Shown: positions 1 to 7,014 of the stretch, in pieces
Layout of the letters: every line of letters begins with the position of its first letter
Numbering within the stretch: the first letter of the stretch is position 1
Assembly (NCBI GenBank): GCA_002439805.1
Contig: DJPQ01000078.1
Location: 1-7,908 of the forward strand
DNA: 7,908 nucleotides
Reading direction: 5' to 3'
Source of the DNA: Bacteroidales bacterium UBA6408
GTDB lineage: Bacteria > Bacteroidota > Bacteroidia > Bacteroidales > UBA932
Made by a program: the position numbers and the translations under genes
The notes under the pieces: generated by a model
The model's input: only the letters and a program-made list of their open reading frames with translations
What the model was told of the DNA's origin: nothing
Databases searched by the model: none

Positions 1-302
1 GCGTGGGCAGCGACATTGCCGACCTTGCGGATATAGTGGGCTGCGGCCATCAGACGGTCATCTTCCAGAAACTCAACGAAAGGTGCGCCGGTCATAAGTT
101 CGTAGAGAGACGCACGCTCACCGATGCCAGCCTTTTTGAGAGTGTATATAGCCTTGACCAACCATTCGAGACCACGGCGACAGTTCAGCGCACAGGCATC
201 GTGGTCCGATTCCATCGAGGCCTCTGCCCCGTTACAAATAGCGTAGAGGTCGTGAAGCGGCTCTATGTCACGCAGATAATCAAAGTTGGTCATAGGCATC
301 AT
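1..302 (-). CDS. hsdR: Type I restriction enzyme, restriction subunit HsdR (5' end only)
   Basis: HsdR is the ATP-dependent translocase and nuclease subunit that joins HsdM and HsdS to cut unmethylated DNA. Only the first 100 residues lie in the window. They begin MMPMTNFDYLRDIEPLH and run to RKVGNVAAH at residues 92-100. This looks like the DUF4145-type N-terminal domain that precedes the nuclease and helicase domains in many HsdR proteins; the GN-x-AAH motif is its usual mark. The nuclease and helicase motifs would lie beyond position 1 and cannot be checked. The first possible start, ATG at 302-300, overlaps the hsdS stop as ATGA, which suggests translational coupling; ATGs at 299 and 293 are alternatives. 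Identity rests on the N-terminal domain plus its place after hsdM and hsdS. Fairly sure. Confidence 0.85.
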   Translation of the reverse strand, partial: MMPMTNFDYLRDIEPLHDLYAICNGAEASMESDHDACALNCRRGLEWLVKAIYTLKKAGIGERASLYELMTGAPFVEFLEDDRLMAAAHYIRKVGNVAAH

Positions 303-1393
303 TCGTTAAAGTATTTGTCCATACGGCTGGCGAGCAGGTCTTGAGCGACAAGCATTGAGTTTTTAATAATCCTCTTTTGTCTTTCGATGGTTGAGATTCT
401 CTCAGAAAAAGATTCTTGTAGTGTGTATTGAGGAAGAATCACATCAAAATCACGGAAATCAGACATCGAGACTCGTGGCATTTTAGCCCCTGCAACTCGC
501 GTATTGATATATTCGACAAAAAACTTGCTTCTGAGCAGATATGCCAGAAAAACACGATTCAATTTCTCCTTGTCAGGAAGAAGCGGCACTAACTCGCTTG
601 TGCAATACCCTGGTTCATCTGGAATGACTACTTTATTGAGATACGGACGAAGCTTGGAATAAAGGATATTTTCCTCATTGAACGTCGTTGTAGAGTTTCC
701 GATTTCTGATGGAGGCAGCAGCACTTTTTCAAGAATCTGCCCTGTTTGTGATTCCACCATATCCAAATTAAGTAGCCATTGTTTGCCATTATGCAAAGGA
801 ATATTACCAGAATAATTTTTCTGTGGTGCTACAATCTTCATTTTTGATGTATCCCAGACTTTCTCATTTGAAACAGGGTCGCCGAACATTTCGTAAAAGA
901 TGGATTGAGCCAACTCATCAAGAGTGCGGATCTGGGCGTTCTTCAGTTCTATGACACGGGAAAGCAGATCCAGTTCAACAACGATGCGCTGCTGCTCGGC
1001 AAGGGATAGTACCGGAACGTATTTTTCTTTCAAGACTTTATAATGTCTTGAATAGCCCAGACTTTGAATAGGCTGGCTTTTTAGGTAATAGTACAGATAC
1101 TTGGTATCAATATCCTCAACTGGGGCAAGAATTTTTACACCATCAGCACCAATGACGAAGTCAAAATCCACATATTTTATATGCCTAGAGTGATCGCCAA
1201 AAATAACGACTGGACCATCAATATGAAATACATCTTCGGGATTATCCCAATAACCACTGATAAAGGCTTCTTCTTGCGAAACAATAGGGAAACGACCTGA
1301 CGGCTTGAAGTCCTGGCTCGCTATCTTGTTTGTGTATTTCACCTTTCTGATACAATTCTCGAAAGGTCGTATTTCACAATCTCTCATCCTCAT
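299..1393 (-). CDS. hsdS: Type I restriction-modification specificity subunit HsdS
   Basis: HsdS sets the DNA target of the type I enzyme: two target recognition domains (TRDs) each read half of a bipartite site and two conserved helical regions hold the HsdM subunits. The 364-residue protein shows this plan: TRD1 at about 8-128, conserved helix at about 129-172 (PVLSLAEQQRIVVELD, then FYEMFGDP), TRD2 at about 180-318, and a second conserved region at about 319-358 (LPQYTLQESFSERIS). It is at the short end of the usual range but appears complete. It starts 3 bp after the hsdM stop; a second ATG two codons in (1387) is possible. Its stop overlaps the hsdR start. The TRD-coding DNA is richer in A+T than the central helix, as expected if TRDs are exchanged. 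The target sequence cannot be predicted by eye. Confidence 0.93.
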   Translation of the reverse strand: MRMRDCEIRPFENCIRKVKYTNKIASQDFKPSGRFPIVSQEEAFISGYWDNPEDVFHIDGPVVIFGDHSRHIKYVDFDFVIGADGVKILAPVEDIDTKYLYYYLKSQPIQSLGYSRHYKVLKEKYVPVLSLAEQQRIVVELDLLSRVIELKNAQIRTLDELAQSIFYEMFGDPVSNEKVWDTSKMKIVAPQKNYSGNIPLHNGKQWLLNLDMVESQTGQILEKVLLPPSEIGNSTTTFNEENILYSKLRPYLNKVVIPDEPGYCTSELVPLLPDKEKLNRVFLAYLLRSKFFVEYINTRVAGAKMPRVSMSDFRDFDVILPQYTLQESFSERISTIERQKRIIKNSMLVAQDLLASRMDKYFNE

Positions 1394-1396
1394 ACC

Positions 1397-2893
1397 CTAC
1401 AGATACTTTTCGCGGAACTCCTTGAGCGCCAAGGTTATCTCTTTCTCGTAATCATCCAGTTTGTCCAAGAGCTTGTCACTGGACTCATACTGCACTTTCT
1501 CCACCTTTATCTCACGATACTTGTTGAGCGAAAGGTTATAGCCGTTGCGGCGGATTTCCTCAACCGGTACAAGAAAACTTTGTTCCTGTCTGGTACGGTT
1601 TGCCTCTTCTGAAATATTCCGATAACGGGAAATCACATCCGGAATGTCATTCTCCGCCACAGGGTTGCGCTTCTGGTCCAGCGAGAAGCCGTCTGCCCTC
1701 ATATCGTAGAACCACACCTTGTCCGTGCCGCCGGCGTTGGTCTTCGAGAAAATCAGGATGGCAGTAGAAACACCGGAATATGGGAGGAATACTCCGGAAG
1801 GCATTGAGATGACAGCCTTAAGATGCTGGTTGTCCACAAGTTCCTTGCGGATGGCCTGATGAGCCGTCGATGTGCCGAAGAGAACACCGTCCGGAACAAT
1901 GCTGGCGCAGCTGCCGCCAATTTTGAGCATACGGACAAACAGCGACAGGAACAGGAGTTCGGTTTTCTTGGTGTTCGCCACCGCCAGCAAGGACTTTGAG
2001 ATATTCCCGCTGTCAATGCTTCCGGCGAACGGTGGATTGGCGAGAATGAGGTCGTAGCAGTCGGCGTCTTCGTTTTCCGGCGAAAGGCTGTCCTGCCATT
2101 TCACATCTGGAGCGTCCACTCCGTGCAGCATCAGGTTCATCGCTCCGATACGGAGCATTGTGGTGTCAGTGTCGAAGCCGTGGAACATACGTGTCTTGTA
2201 ATGCTCCATATTGGCTTTCTTCATCAGTTCGGTTCTATGATGTTCCTGCACATGCTTCGCGGCCTCGACAATGAATCCTGCAGACCCCATAGCAGGGTCG
2301 CAGATTTCCCAATCCACCATTGGCGCCATCAGTTCCACCATCATCCTGATAATATGGCGAGGTGTGCGGAACTGCCCGTTGTTGCCGGACGCGGCCATCT
2401 TGCCAAGAATGTATTCATAGACATCTCCCATCGTGTCCCGGTCGGTCATGTCAAGGTTCTGGATGCCATCGACAATGCGGACAAGGGTGCGGGGATTCTG
2501 AATCATAAACACCGCAGACTGCATGAAGCGGCTGTAGGCGGACTGTTTGCCCTCATTCAGATTCTTGATGAACACGAAAACATCGTTACGGACTATTGCG
2601 AACATCCGGGACGGCTCCTCGTGGCGGAAATTCTTCCAGCGCAGCTCGCTGTACGGCACATCCCTGTCAGTCTCAGGATTGTGCCACACTGCATCTTTCT
2701 TAAATACCAGATCGTCCGGTTCTATGCCCAATGCCAAAGCATTCGCCTCTTTCTTATCTTGAGCATCATCCAGCATCTTCATGAAGAAGAGATAGGTCAT
2801 CTGCTCCAGAATGGTCATCGAGTTGGTGATGCCCCCATTCCAGAATGTGTCCCAAATCTGGTCTATCCTATTTTTAATCTCACCCGTAATCAT
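1397..2893 (-). CDS. hsdM: Type I restriction-modification DNA methyltransferase subunit HsdM
   Basis: HsdM transfers a methyl group from S-adenosylmethionine to adenine N6 in the site chosen by HsdS, protecting host DNA. The 498-residue product has the expected length. The HsdM N-terminal helical domain is seen at about 5-150 (IDQIWDTFWNGGITNSMTILEQ split over the first 31 residues). The methyltransferase core follows: GQFRTPRHI at 173-181, the SAM-binding motif I DPAMGSAGF at 199-207 (a variant of the commoner DPACGTGGF), and the catalytic motif IV NPPF at 286-289. The C-terminal part (about 450-498) is charged and probably helical, as expected for the contact with HsdS. The gene starts 9 bp after the fic stop and ends 3 bp before hsdS, so it is the second gene of the operon. 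No damage is visible. Confidence 0.96.
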   Translation of the reverse strand: MITGEIKNRIDQIWDTFWNGGITNSMTILEQMTYLFFMKMLDDAQDKKEANALALGIEPDDLVFKKDAVWHNPETDRDVPYSELRWKNFRHEEPSRMFAIVRNDVFVFIKNLNEGKQSAYSRFMQSAVFMIQNPRTLVRIVDGIQNLDMTDRDTMGDVYEYILGKMAASGNNGQFRTPRHIIRMMVELMAPMVDWEICDPAMGSAGFIVEAAKHVQEHHRTELMKKANMEHYKTRMFHGFDTDTTMLRIGAMNLMLHGVDAPDVKWQDSLSPENEDADCYDLILANPPFAGSIDSGNISKSLLAVANTKKTELLFLSLFVRMLKIGGSCASIVPDGVLFGTSTAHQAIRKELVDNQHLKAVISMPSGVFLPYSGVSTAILIFSKTNAGGTDKVWFYDMRADGFSLDQKRNPVAENDIPDVISRYRNISEEANRTRQEQSFLVPVEEIRRNGYNLSLNKYREIKVEKVQYESSDKLLDKLDDYEKEITLALKEFREKYL

Positions 2894-2902
2894 ATATTGT
2901 CT

Positions 2903-3604
2903 TTAGTTTTGCAAAGTTAGCATTTTGGACAGAAGAGAGGCAAATTCCCGAATGTCCCCGTCAACGCCGGCTCTCTCAAGAGCTGCCATATAGGCGTCTC
3001 TGATGTCCTTGGAGATGATTGTCCACCGATAGCCGCCGGAAGCTAGCATAACATTCATGAGGAAACGCCCCATTCTACCGTTCCCGTCCATATATGGGTG
3101 GATAAACGTGAAAACGAAGTGTCCCATAACTGCTCGAACCCAAGCGTCCGGCTCATTTTTAAGCAAATCAAAAAGTACCGGCATCGCATCCCTGACGGCT
3201 TCCGGATTAAGAGGCGTGTGCTTTGAATTTCTGATATAAACTTGATTGGATCTATAACCGGCGATGTCGGAGGCTTTGATGATACCCGCCATAACTGACG
3301 GAGCGAACATCTCCTGATACCATATACGGTGGTCTTTCTCAACGACCGTACCGGCATTTGAACCGTCAAGTATCTTGCGGATGCTTTTCTTGACTTCCTG
3401 AAAGGCCTGCCAATAGCCGAGTGCAGCAAGAGCATTTTTATCATCTCGGTCGGATGAACTTGAGTCCGGTTTCCAATTGCCGCCGCGAACCTTCTCTATC
3501 AGTTCTTCTGACACCTTATAGCCTTCTATTGACAAGGAATGGTAAGCGTCAAGTTTGTAGCGGTCTTCTACATCTTTCATATAGAGTTCTGCGGAGAAAG
3601 GCAC
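2903..3604 (-). CDS. Fic domain protein, catalytic C-terminal part of a truncated gene
   Basis: Fic enzymes usually transfer AMP from ATP to a target hydroxyl. The 233 residues here contain a complete Fic core motif, HPYMDGNGRMGR at 169-180, with catalytic H169, acidic D173 and the phosphate-binding GNGR. Residues 23-28 (SLSIEG) match the (S/T)xxxE(G/N) inhibitory motif; its place before the core would make this a class II, self-inhibited Fic protein. The family I recognise by APSVMAGIIK, IAGYRSNQVYIR and FLMNVMLASGGY is normally about 500 residues with an extra N-terminal domain, so this is only the last half. The boundary given uses GTG at 3604; ATG at 3580 (residue 9) may be the real start, because it overlaps the stop of the 5' remnant. 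The gene ends 9 bp before hsdM. Whether the protein is made and active is unknown, and its target is unknown. Confidence 0.8.
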   Translation of the reverse strand: MPFSAELYMKDVEDRYKLDAYHSLSIEGYKVSEELIEKVRGGNWKPDSSSSDRDDKNALAALGYWQAFQEVKKSIRKILDGSNAGTVVEKDHRIWYQEMFAPSVMAGIIKASDIAGYRSNQVYIRNSKHTPLNPEAVRDAMPVLFDLLKNEPDAWVRAVMGHFVFTFIHPYMDGNGRMGRFLMNVMLASGGYRWTIISKDIRDAYMAALERAGVDGDIREFASLLSKMLTLQN

Positions 3605-3720
3605 CAGTCGTCGCCGAGTTTTTCACGGACATATTCATCAATGAATTTCCAGTAGGAAATGTACCAGGCAGTAGTGTCTCCGGAACGTGATTGTGCAAGT
3701 TTTTCAGATGGTAGAGCCAT
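3577..3720 (-). pseudogene. 5' remnant of the full-length fic gene, separated by internal deletions
   Basis: This 47-codon frame starts MALPSEKLAQS, which I recognise as the start of the long Fic family to which the downstream core belongs. In full-length members about 50 residues of a winged-helix-like segment follow; here the frame passes at once to RSGDTTAWYISYWKF (residues 12-26), a block that normally lies further in, so one in-frame deletion is inferred near 3685-3693. The frame continues to DDWCLSPQNS (37-46), where full-length proteins have a CLSPEQS-like block, and then stops at TGA 3579-3577. The Fic core resumes in another frame, so a second deletion of roughly 200 codons is inferred at about 3583-3592. 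The family comparison is from memory. The N-terminal region of the family resembles AbiEi-type proteins, but too little remains here to say. Confidence 0.7.
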
Positions 3721-3752
3721 AATGTCGAGCCTTTACAATTTGATTTCCGTCG

Positions 3753-3783
3753 TAAAGTTACAATAAAATTTTTGTCGCGCAAA
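3753..3783 (-). promoter_or_regulatory. Bacteroidota-type promoter for the fic-hsdMSR operon
   Basis: Read on the minus strand, TTTG (3783-3780) is followed after exactly 19 bp by TAACTTTA (3760-3753). This fits the Bacteroidota sigma-ABfr pattern TTTG-N19-21-TAnnTTTG, with a single mismatch at the last base of the -7 box. Transcription would start near 3746, giving a leader of about 25 nt before ATG 3720. It lies in the 122-bp gap after recQ, so the restriction operon probably has its own promoter even if recQ transcripts read through. I see no convincing hairpin terminator between the recQ stop and this promoter. Confidence 0.6.
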
Positions 3784-3842
3784 CACAATTACTTTTCTGC
3801 GTCGGGAAATATTTCTTCGTGCCTGCGGAGCCGATTAGAGCC

Positions 3843-5750
3843 TCACACACGGGGAGGCGGGACGGCGCCGGAGTCGATGAGGCGGCGGAGGACGTCGAGA
3901 ATCTGCTGCGGGAGGGGTTCCTGAGAGGGGTTGTTGACGAGGCGCTTGAGGGTGTCGATGTCGTAGTCGCCGTGGAGGTCATTGTTTATGTGGGCGGCAA
4001 GGCGGTCTGACAGGTCTCCTGAAGAATCTGTTTCCAGCGGCTTGCCGGCGGCCTTTTTCGCCCGGCAGATGTCGCAGGTTCCGCAGTCGGAGGAGTCGGT
4101 CTGGCCGAAATAGCGGAGGAGGTGGCGGCTGCGGCATTCGGTTTCTTCGGAGACATAGTCAATCATTGCCTCGATGCGGTCGTGCTGGCATTTCTTCAGA
4201 AACTCGTAGGTCTTCGGCTTGAGGTCTATGTTCTTGGGCATCAGGCGCTCGTGGTTCAGGAAAAGCACGTCGGAGACGCTGCTCGGGATGTAGCGGATGA
4301 GGTGGAGCAGAGAGAGGGAGTAGAGCTTCTGATGGAGTTCGGATTCCGAAAGGCCGAGGCGCGCGCAGATTTCGTCCTCGTCGATAGAAACCGGGGCGCT
4401 GTAGATCCCCGAATATTTCCGCATCAGGATTTCGAGGATACGGGGAAGCACGGGGTCGTCGAAGCTGTAGTTATAGAAAGCCGTGCGGTCAACGGAAATC
4501 ATGACCCTCGTCTTGACATCAACCGATTCATTGAGTGTCCAGTGTCCGGCCTTCTCGATATATTTTATTGCATACCAAGCACTTGTCTGACTGAGTTTGA
4601 ACTGGCGGCAAAATGCCGAAAAGTCAAACTTGTGCTGGGAGAGCTCGCCGTATTCGTATGGTATGCCGAGGAATATGTGGACTTTCTGATATATGTCCTC
4701 GATGTATTGCGTGTCGGGGAACGAGACGGTTTCGGTCTGATGGAGCCGCCTCACGTCGGAACTGTTCCACAGCAGGACAGCGTAGGAGCGCCGTCCGTCG
4801 CGGCCGCCGCGCCCGGCCTCCTGAAAGTAGGCCTCCGGGGAGTCCGGGATGTCATAGTGGAGGACGAAGCGCACGTCGGGCTTGTCTATGCCCATTCCGA
4901 AGGCATTGGTGCAGACCATCACGCGGATTTCCCCGCTTTTCCAGGCCGCCTGCCTCTGCGTGCGGGTCCAGGCGCCGAGCCCGGCGTGGTAGAAGGAGGC
5001 CGAGATGCCTTTCTGCCCGAGAAACGCGGCGAGCTCCTCGGCCTTTTTGCGGTTGCGGACATAGACTATTCCGGTGCCTGGCACGGACTCGCAGATGCTG
5101 ATTATCTGCCCGAGCTTGTCTTCCGTATGGCGCACGATGTAGGAGAGGTTCGGACGCTCGAATCCGCTCTTTATCAGAAGATTCTCACGGAAGCGAAGGC
5201 GGGTCATGATGTCGTCGGCGACAGTTGGGGTGGCTGTGGCCGTGACGGCAATGACCGGGGCATCGACGCAGTCGCGGAGCTCTCCGATGTTGAGGTAGTC
5301 CGGGCGGAAGTCATAGCCCCACTGGGAGATGCAGTGCGCCTCATCGGCGACGATGTAGGAGACGTCCATGTTCCGGAGGTACTGCCGGAAGAGGCGCGTG
5401 GCGAGACGCTCGGGGGATATGTAGAGGAACTTGTAGTCGCCGTAGGTGGCGTTGTTGAGGGCGAGATCGACGTCGCGTTTCGTCATGCCGGCATAGACGG
5501 CTATGGCGCGGATGCCCCGGTCGCACAGGTTCTGGACCTGGTCCTTCATCAGGGCTATGAGCGGGGTGACGACAAGGGCAAGCCCCGGCTTCATCATGGC
5601 CGGGACCTGAAAGCAGACGGACTTGCCGCCGCCGGTTGGGAGGACTGCGAGCACGTCACGGCCTTCCACCGCCGCCTGCACAATTTCCTCCTGCTTGGGG
5701 CGGAAGCTGTCGTAGCCCCAATATTTCTTCAGAACCTCTCTTGCTGTCAT
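3843..5750 (-). CDS. recQ: RecQ-family ATP-dependent DNA helicase
   Basis: RecQ is a 3'-5' DNA helicase of recombination and repair. The 635-residue protein has all main helicase motifs: Walker A TGGGKS at 39-44, DEAH at 136-139 followed by the RecQ aromatic-rich loop (ISQWGYDFRPDY, 141-152), TATAT at 170-174, and motif VI QEAGRGGRDG at 310-319. The zinc site (C539, C556, C559, C562, with the arginine-rich helix CRSRHLLRYFG) has the classic spacing, but sits about 220 residues after motif VI instead of about 60-70 as in E. coli RecQ. The intervening segment (about 340-530) includes winged-helix-like sequence. No HRDC domain is evident; a short helical tail of about 50 residues ends the protein. 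ATG 5750 follows the hydrolase stop by 13 bp and has a purine-rich GGAAGG just upstream, so the two genes are probably cotranscribed. Confidence 0.95.
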   Translation of the reverse strand: MTAREVLKKYWGYDSFRPKQEEIVQAAVEGRDVLAVLPTGGGKSVCFQVPAMMKPGLALVVTPLIALMKDQVQNLCDRGIRAIAVYAGMTKRDVDLALNNATYGDYKFLYISPERLATRLFRQYLRNMDVSYIVADEAHCISQWGYDFRPDYLNIGELRDCVDAPVIAVTATATPTVADDIMTRLRFRENLLIKSGFERPNLSYIVRHTEDKLGQIISICESVPGTGIVYVRNRKKAEELAAFLGQKGISASFYHAGLGAWTRTQRQAAWKSGEIRVMVCTNAFGMGIDKPDVRFVLHYDIPDSPEAYFQEAGRGGRDGRRSYAVLLWNSSDVRRLHQTETVSFPDTQYIEDIYQKVHIFLGIPYEYGELSQHKFDFSAFCRQFKLSQTSAWYAIKYIEKAGHWTLNESVDVKTRVMISVDRTAFYNYSFDDPVLPRILEILMRKYSGIYSAPVSIDEDEICARLGLSESELHQKLYSLSLLHLIRYIPSSVSDVLFLNHERLMPKNIDLKPKTYEFLKKCQHDRIEAMIDYVSEETECRSRHLLRYFGQTDSSDCGTCDICRAKKAAGKPLETDSSGDLSDRLAAHINNDLHGDYDIDTLKRLVNNPSQEPLPQQILDVLRRLIDSGAVPPPRV

Positions 5751-5763
5751 ATACCTTCCACCA

Positions 5764-6693
5764 CTATGCCATCCCCTCTACTATTTTGTCAGATGCCGCA
5801 ACCACATCGTCCCAGACAGTCTGACGATCGGTCTCGTTGAGGATTTCGTGGCGCATTCCCGGGTAGAGGCGGCTTGTGACATCGGCGTAGCCGACTTTGC
5901 GCATATTCTCAACCGCGCTTTCAAAGGCCTTGGGCGAGATTAGACACGGGTCTTCGGCGCCCGAGATGAAGCGGACGGGGAGCCGCGGACGGGAAACCTT
6001 CCAGCCCTTGGCGCCGTAGCAGTCCTGCATCAGGCCGAAGAGGTTGCGGAAGCCGTTGGCGGTGAAGACATAGTTGCAGAGCGGGTCGGCGTCGTACTCC
6101 TTAATTATGGAGGGATCGGAGCAGACCCAACAGTTCGGCGAGGTTTCACCTCTGAAGCCTCGGGAGTAGCTGCCGAAGGCGATTTTCTGAATGAGCTTCG
6201 GACGGTGGCGCTCCCCTTTCAGGCCGCCGATTGCCTTGGCCAGCAACTTTCCGACGCCGGCGCCGGAGTTGAAGCTCGGACAGCCGCAGACGAAGAGACC
6301 GTCTATGGTGTCGTCGTGTCTCTTTGTGTATGAGCGGACAGCCATAGAGCCCATGCTGTGCCCGAACAGCAGAAGTGGAAGTCCGGGCCAGCGGTCGTGC
6401 GCCCATCGGTTGACGAGGCGGATGTCATCGACCATGGCCTCCCATCCGCCCTCGTAGAAATAGCCGAGGTCTTCGGAGGACCTGACGCTTTCGCCGTGTC
6501 CGCGGTGGTCGTGTATGAGCACTGCATATCCCTTCGAGGCGAGAAATTCCATGAACGGGACATATCTTTCCTTATGCTCGCACATTCCGTGCACAATCTG
6601 GAACACGGTCTTCGGGGCGACGGCGTCCGTACAGGTAAGGACAGATATCTCCAGACCGTCGGAGTTTGATGTAAGTTTATGCTTTTCAATCAT
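5764..6693 (-). CDS. Alpha/beta hydrolase, monoacylglycerol lipase / lysophospholipase-like
   Basis: The 309-residue protein is a typical single-domain serine hydrolase of the Hydrolase_4 type, a group that includes monoacylglycerol lipases and lysophospholipases. The nucleophile elbow GHSMGS places the serine at 113; the other triad members are probably D248 (SGAEDPC) and H282 (GMRHEI). The oxyanion-hole block HGMCEH is at 35-40 and HDHRGHGES at 61-69. The stretch between about 135 and 225 would be the cap that covers the active site. No signal peptide or membrane segment is visible, so it is probably cytoplasmic. The substrate is not known; esterase or lipase activity on acylglycerols is the family's usual role. 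It is the first gene of a unit with recQ. ATG 6693 is the only sensible start, with little Shine-Dalgarno signal. Confidence 0.88.
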   Translation of the reverse strand: MIEKHKLTSNSDGLEISVLTCTDAVAPKTVFQIVHGMCEHKERYVPFMEFLASKGYAVLIHDHRGHGESVRSSEDLGYFYEGGWEAMVDDIRLVNRWAHDRWPGLPLLLFGHSMGSMAVRSYTKRHDDTIDGLFVCGCPSFNSGAGVGKLLAKAIGGLKGERHRPKLIQKIAFGSYSRGFRGETSPNCWVCSDPSIIKEYDADPLCNYVFTANGFRNLFGLMQDCYGAKGWKVSRPRLPVRFISGAEDPCLISPKAFESAVENMRKVGYADVTSRLYPGMRHEILNETDRQTVWDDVVAASDKIVEGMA

Positions 6694-6786
6694 ATAGTAT
6701 TGTATTTTTCGATAATTCTATCGGCCGCGACAATTGCAAATTCCATACATTTTCGTCGGAATCCGCGGCGTTCTGACAAATTTCTT

Positions 6787-6794
6787 CAAAATTA
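6787..6794 (-). promoter_or_regulatory. Possible -7 element for the hydrolase-recQ unit
   Basis: On the minus strand TAATTTTG matches the Bacteroidota -7 consensus TAnnTTTG exactly. No TTTG is found 19-21 bp upstream, so the promoter is incomplete by that rule. It would give a leader of nearly 90 nt before ATG 6693. No better candidate is visible closer to the gene. Confidence 0.3.
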
Positions 6795-6843
6795 TACATT
6801 TTTCTTTATGCTTGAGAAGATGTTTAAATTTTTTGTTCAGTTA

Positions 6844-6883
6844 TTTTGAGATGTATTTTGAGGGCAGATTTTTCTGTTTTGAG
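6844..6883 (+). repeat. Three copies of TTTTGAG
   Basis: TTTTGAG occurs at 6844-6850, 6856-6862 and 6877-6883, with starts 12 and 21 bp apart. In such AT-rich DNA a 7-bp word may recur by chance, but the spacing of about one and two helical turns is compatible with a protein-binding cluster upstream of pckA. Function unknown. Confidence 0.3.
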
Positions 6884-6888
6884 AGGAG

Positions 6889-6903
6889 TTTAGCGGTGCT
6901 AAA
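6889..6903. repeat. Small perfect dyad, TTTAGC-GGT-GCTAAA
   Basis: A perfect 6-bp inverted repeat with a 3-bp centre lies about 110 bp upstream of the pckA -33 box. It is not followed by a T-run on either strand and is in the middle of a divergent region, so it is not a terminator. It could be an operator half-site pair; this is inference only. Confidence 0.35.
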
Positions 6904-6929
6904 TGACGAGCGAAACGGGAAAATATGGT

Positions 6930-6947
6930 CCAAAAGACACCAAAAGA
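6930..6947. repeat. Tandem CCAAAAGA direct repeat with 10-bp period
   Basis: CCAAAAGA is present at 6930-6937 and again at 6940-6947. The 10-bp period puts both copies on the same face of the helix, about 70-85 bp upstream of the pckA -33 box, where an activator could bind. No known regulator motif is recognised. Confidence 0.35.
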
Positions 6948-7014
6948 ACGAACACATAACAACAAATGCAAGAAAAATTAAAACAGATTCTGCAACTTTA
7001 GGCTTGCTTTTTGT

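Noticed and set aside
299..1393. Phase-variable hsdS inversion system
   Set aside because: Only one hsdS is present and no inverted copy or recombinase gene lies in the window, so there is no direct support.
2123..2920. A 265-codon open frame opposite hsdM
   Set aside because: The minus strand carries a complete HsdM with its catalytic motifs; the antisense product is His-rich with no recognised domain.
3549..3788. A 79-codon minus-strand frame overlapping the fic start
   Set aside because: It spans the promoter and is in a different frame from both recognisable fic fragments; its sequence matches no part of the family.
3784..3842. Possible terminator after recQ
   Set aside because: Only a short AT palindrome (GAAATATTTC) and unpaired G+C-rich words are present; no stable stem followed by a T-run was found.
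4122..5840. A 572-codon open frame opposite recQ
   Set aside because: It is the antisense of a G+C-rich, strongly supported helicase gene; the long frame follows from codon bias on the other strand.
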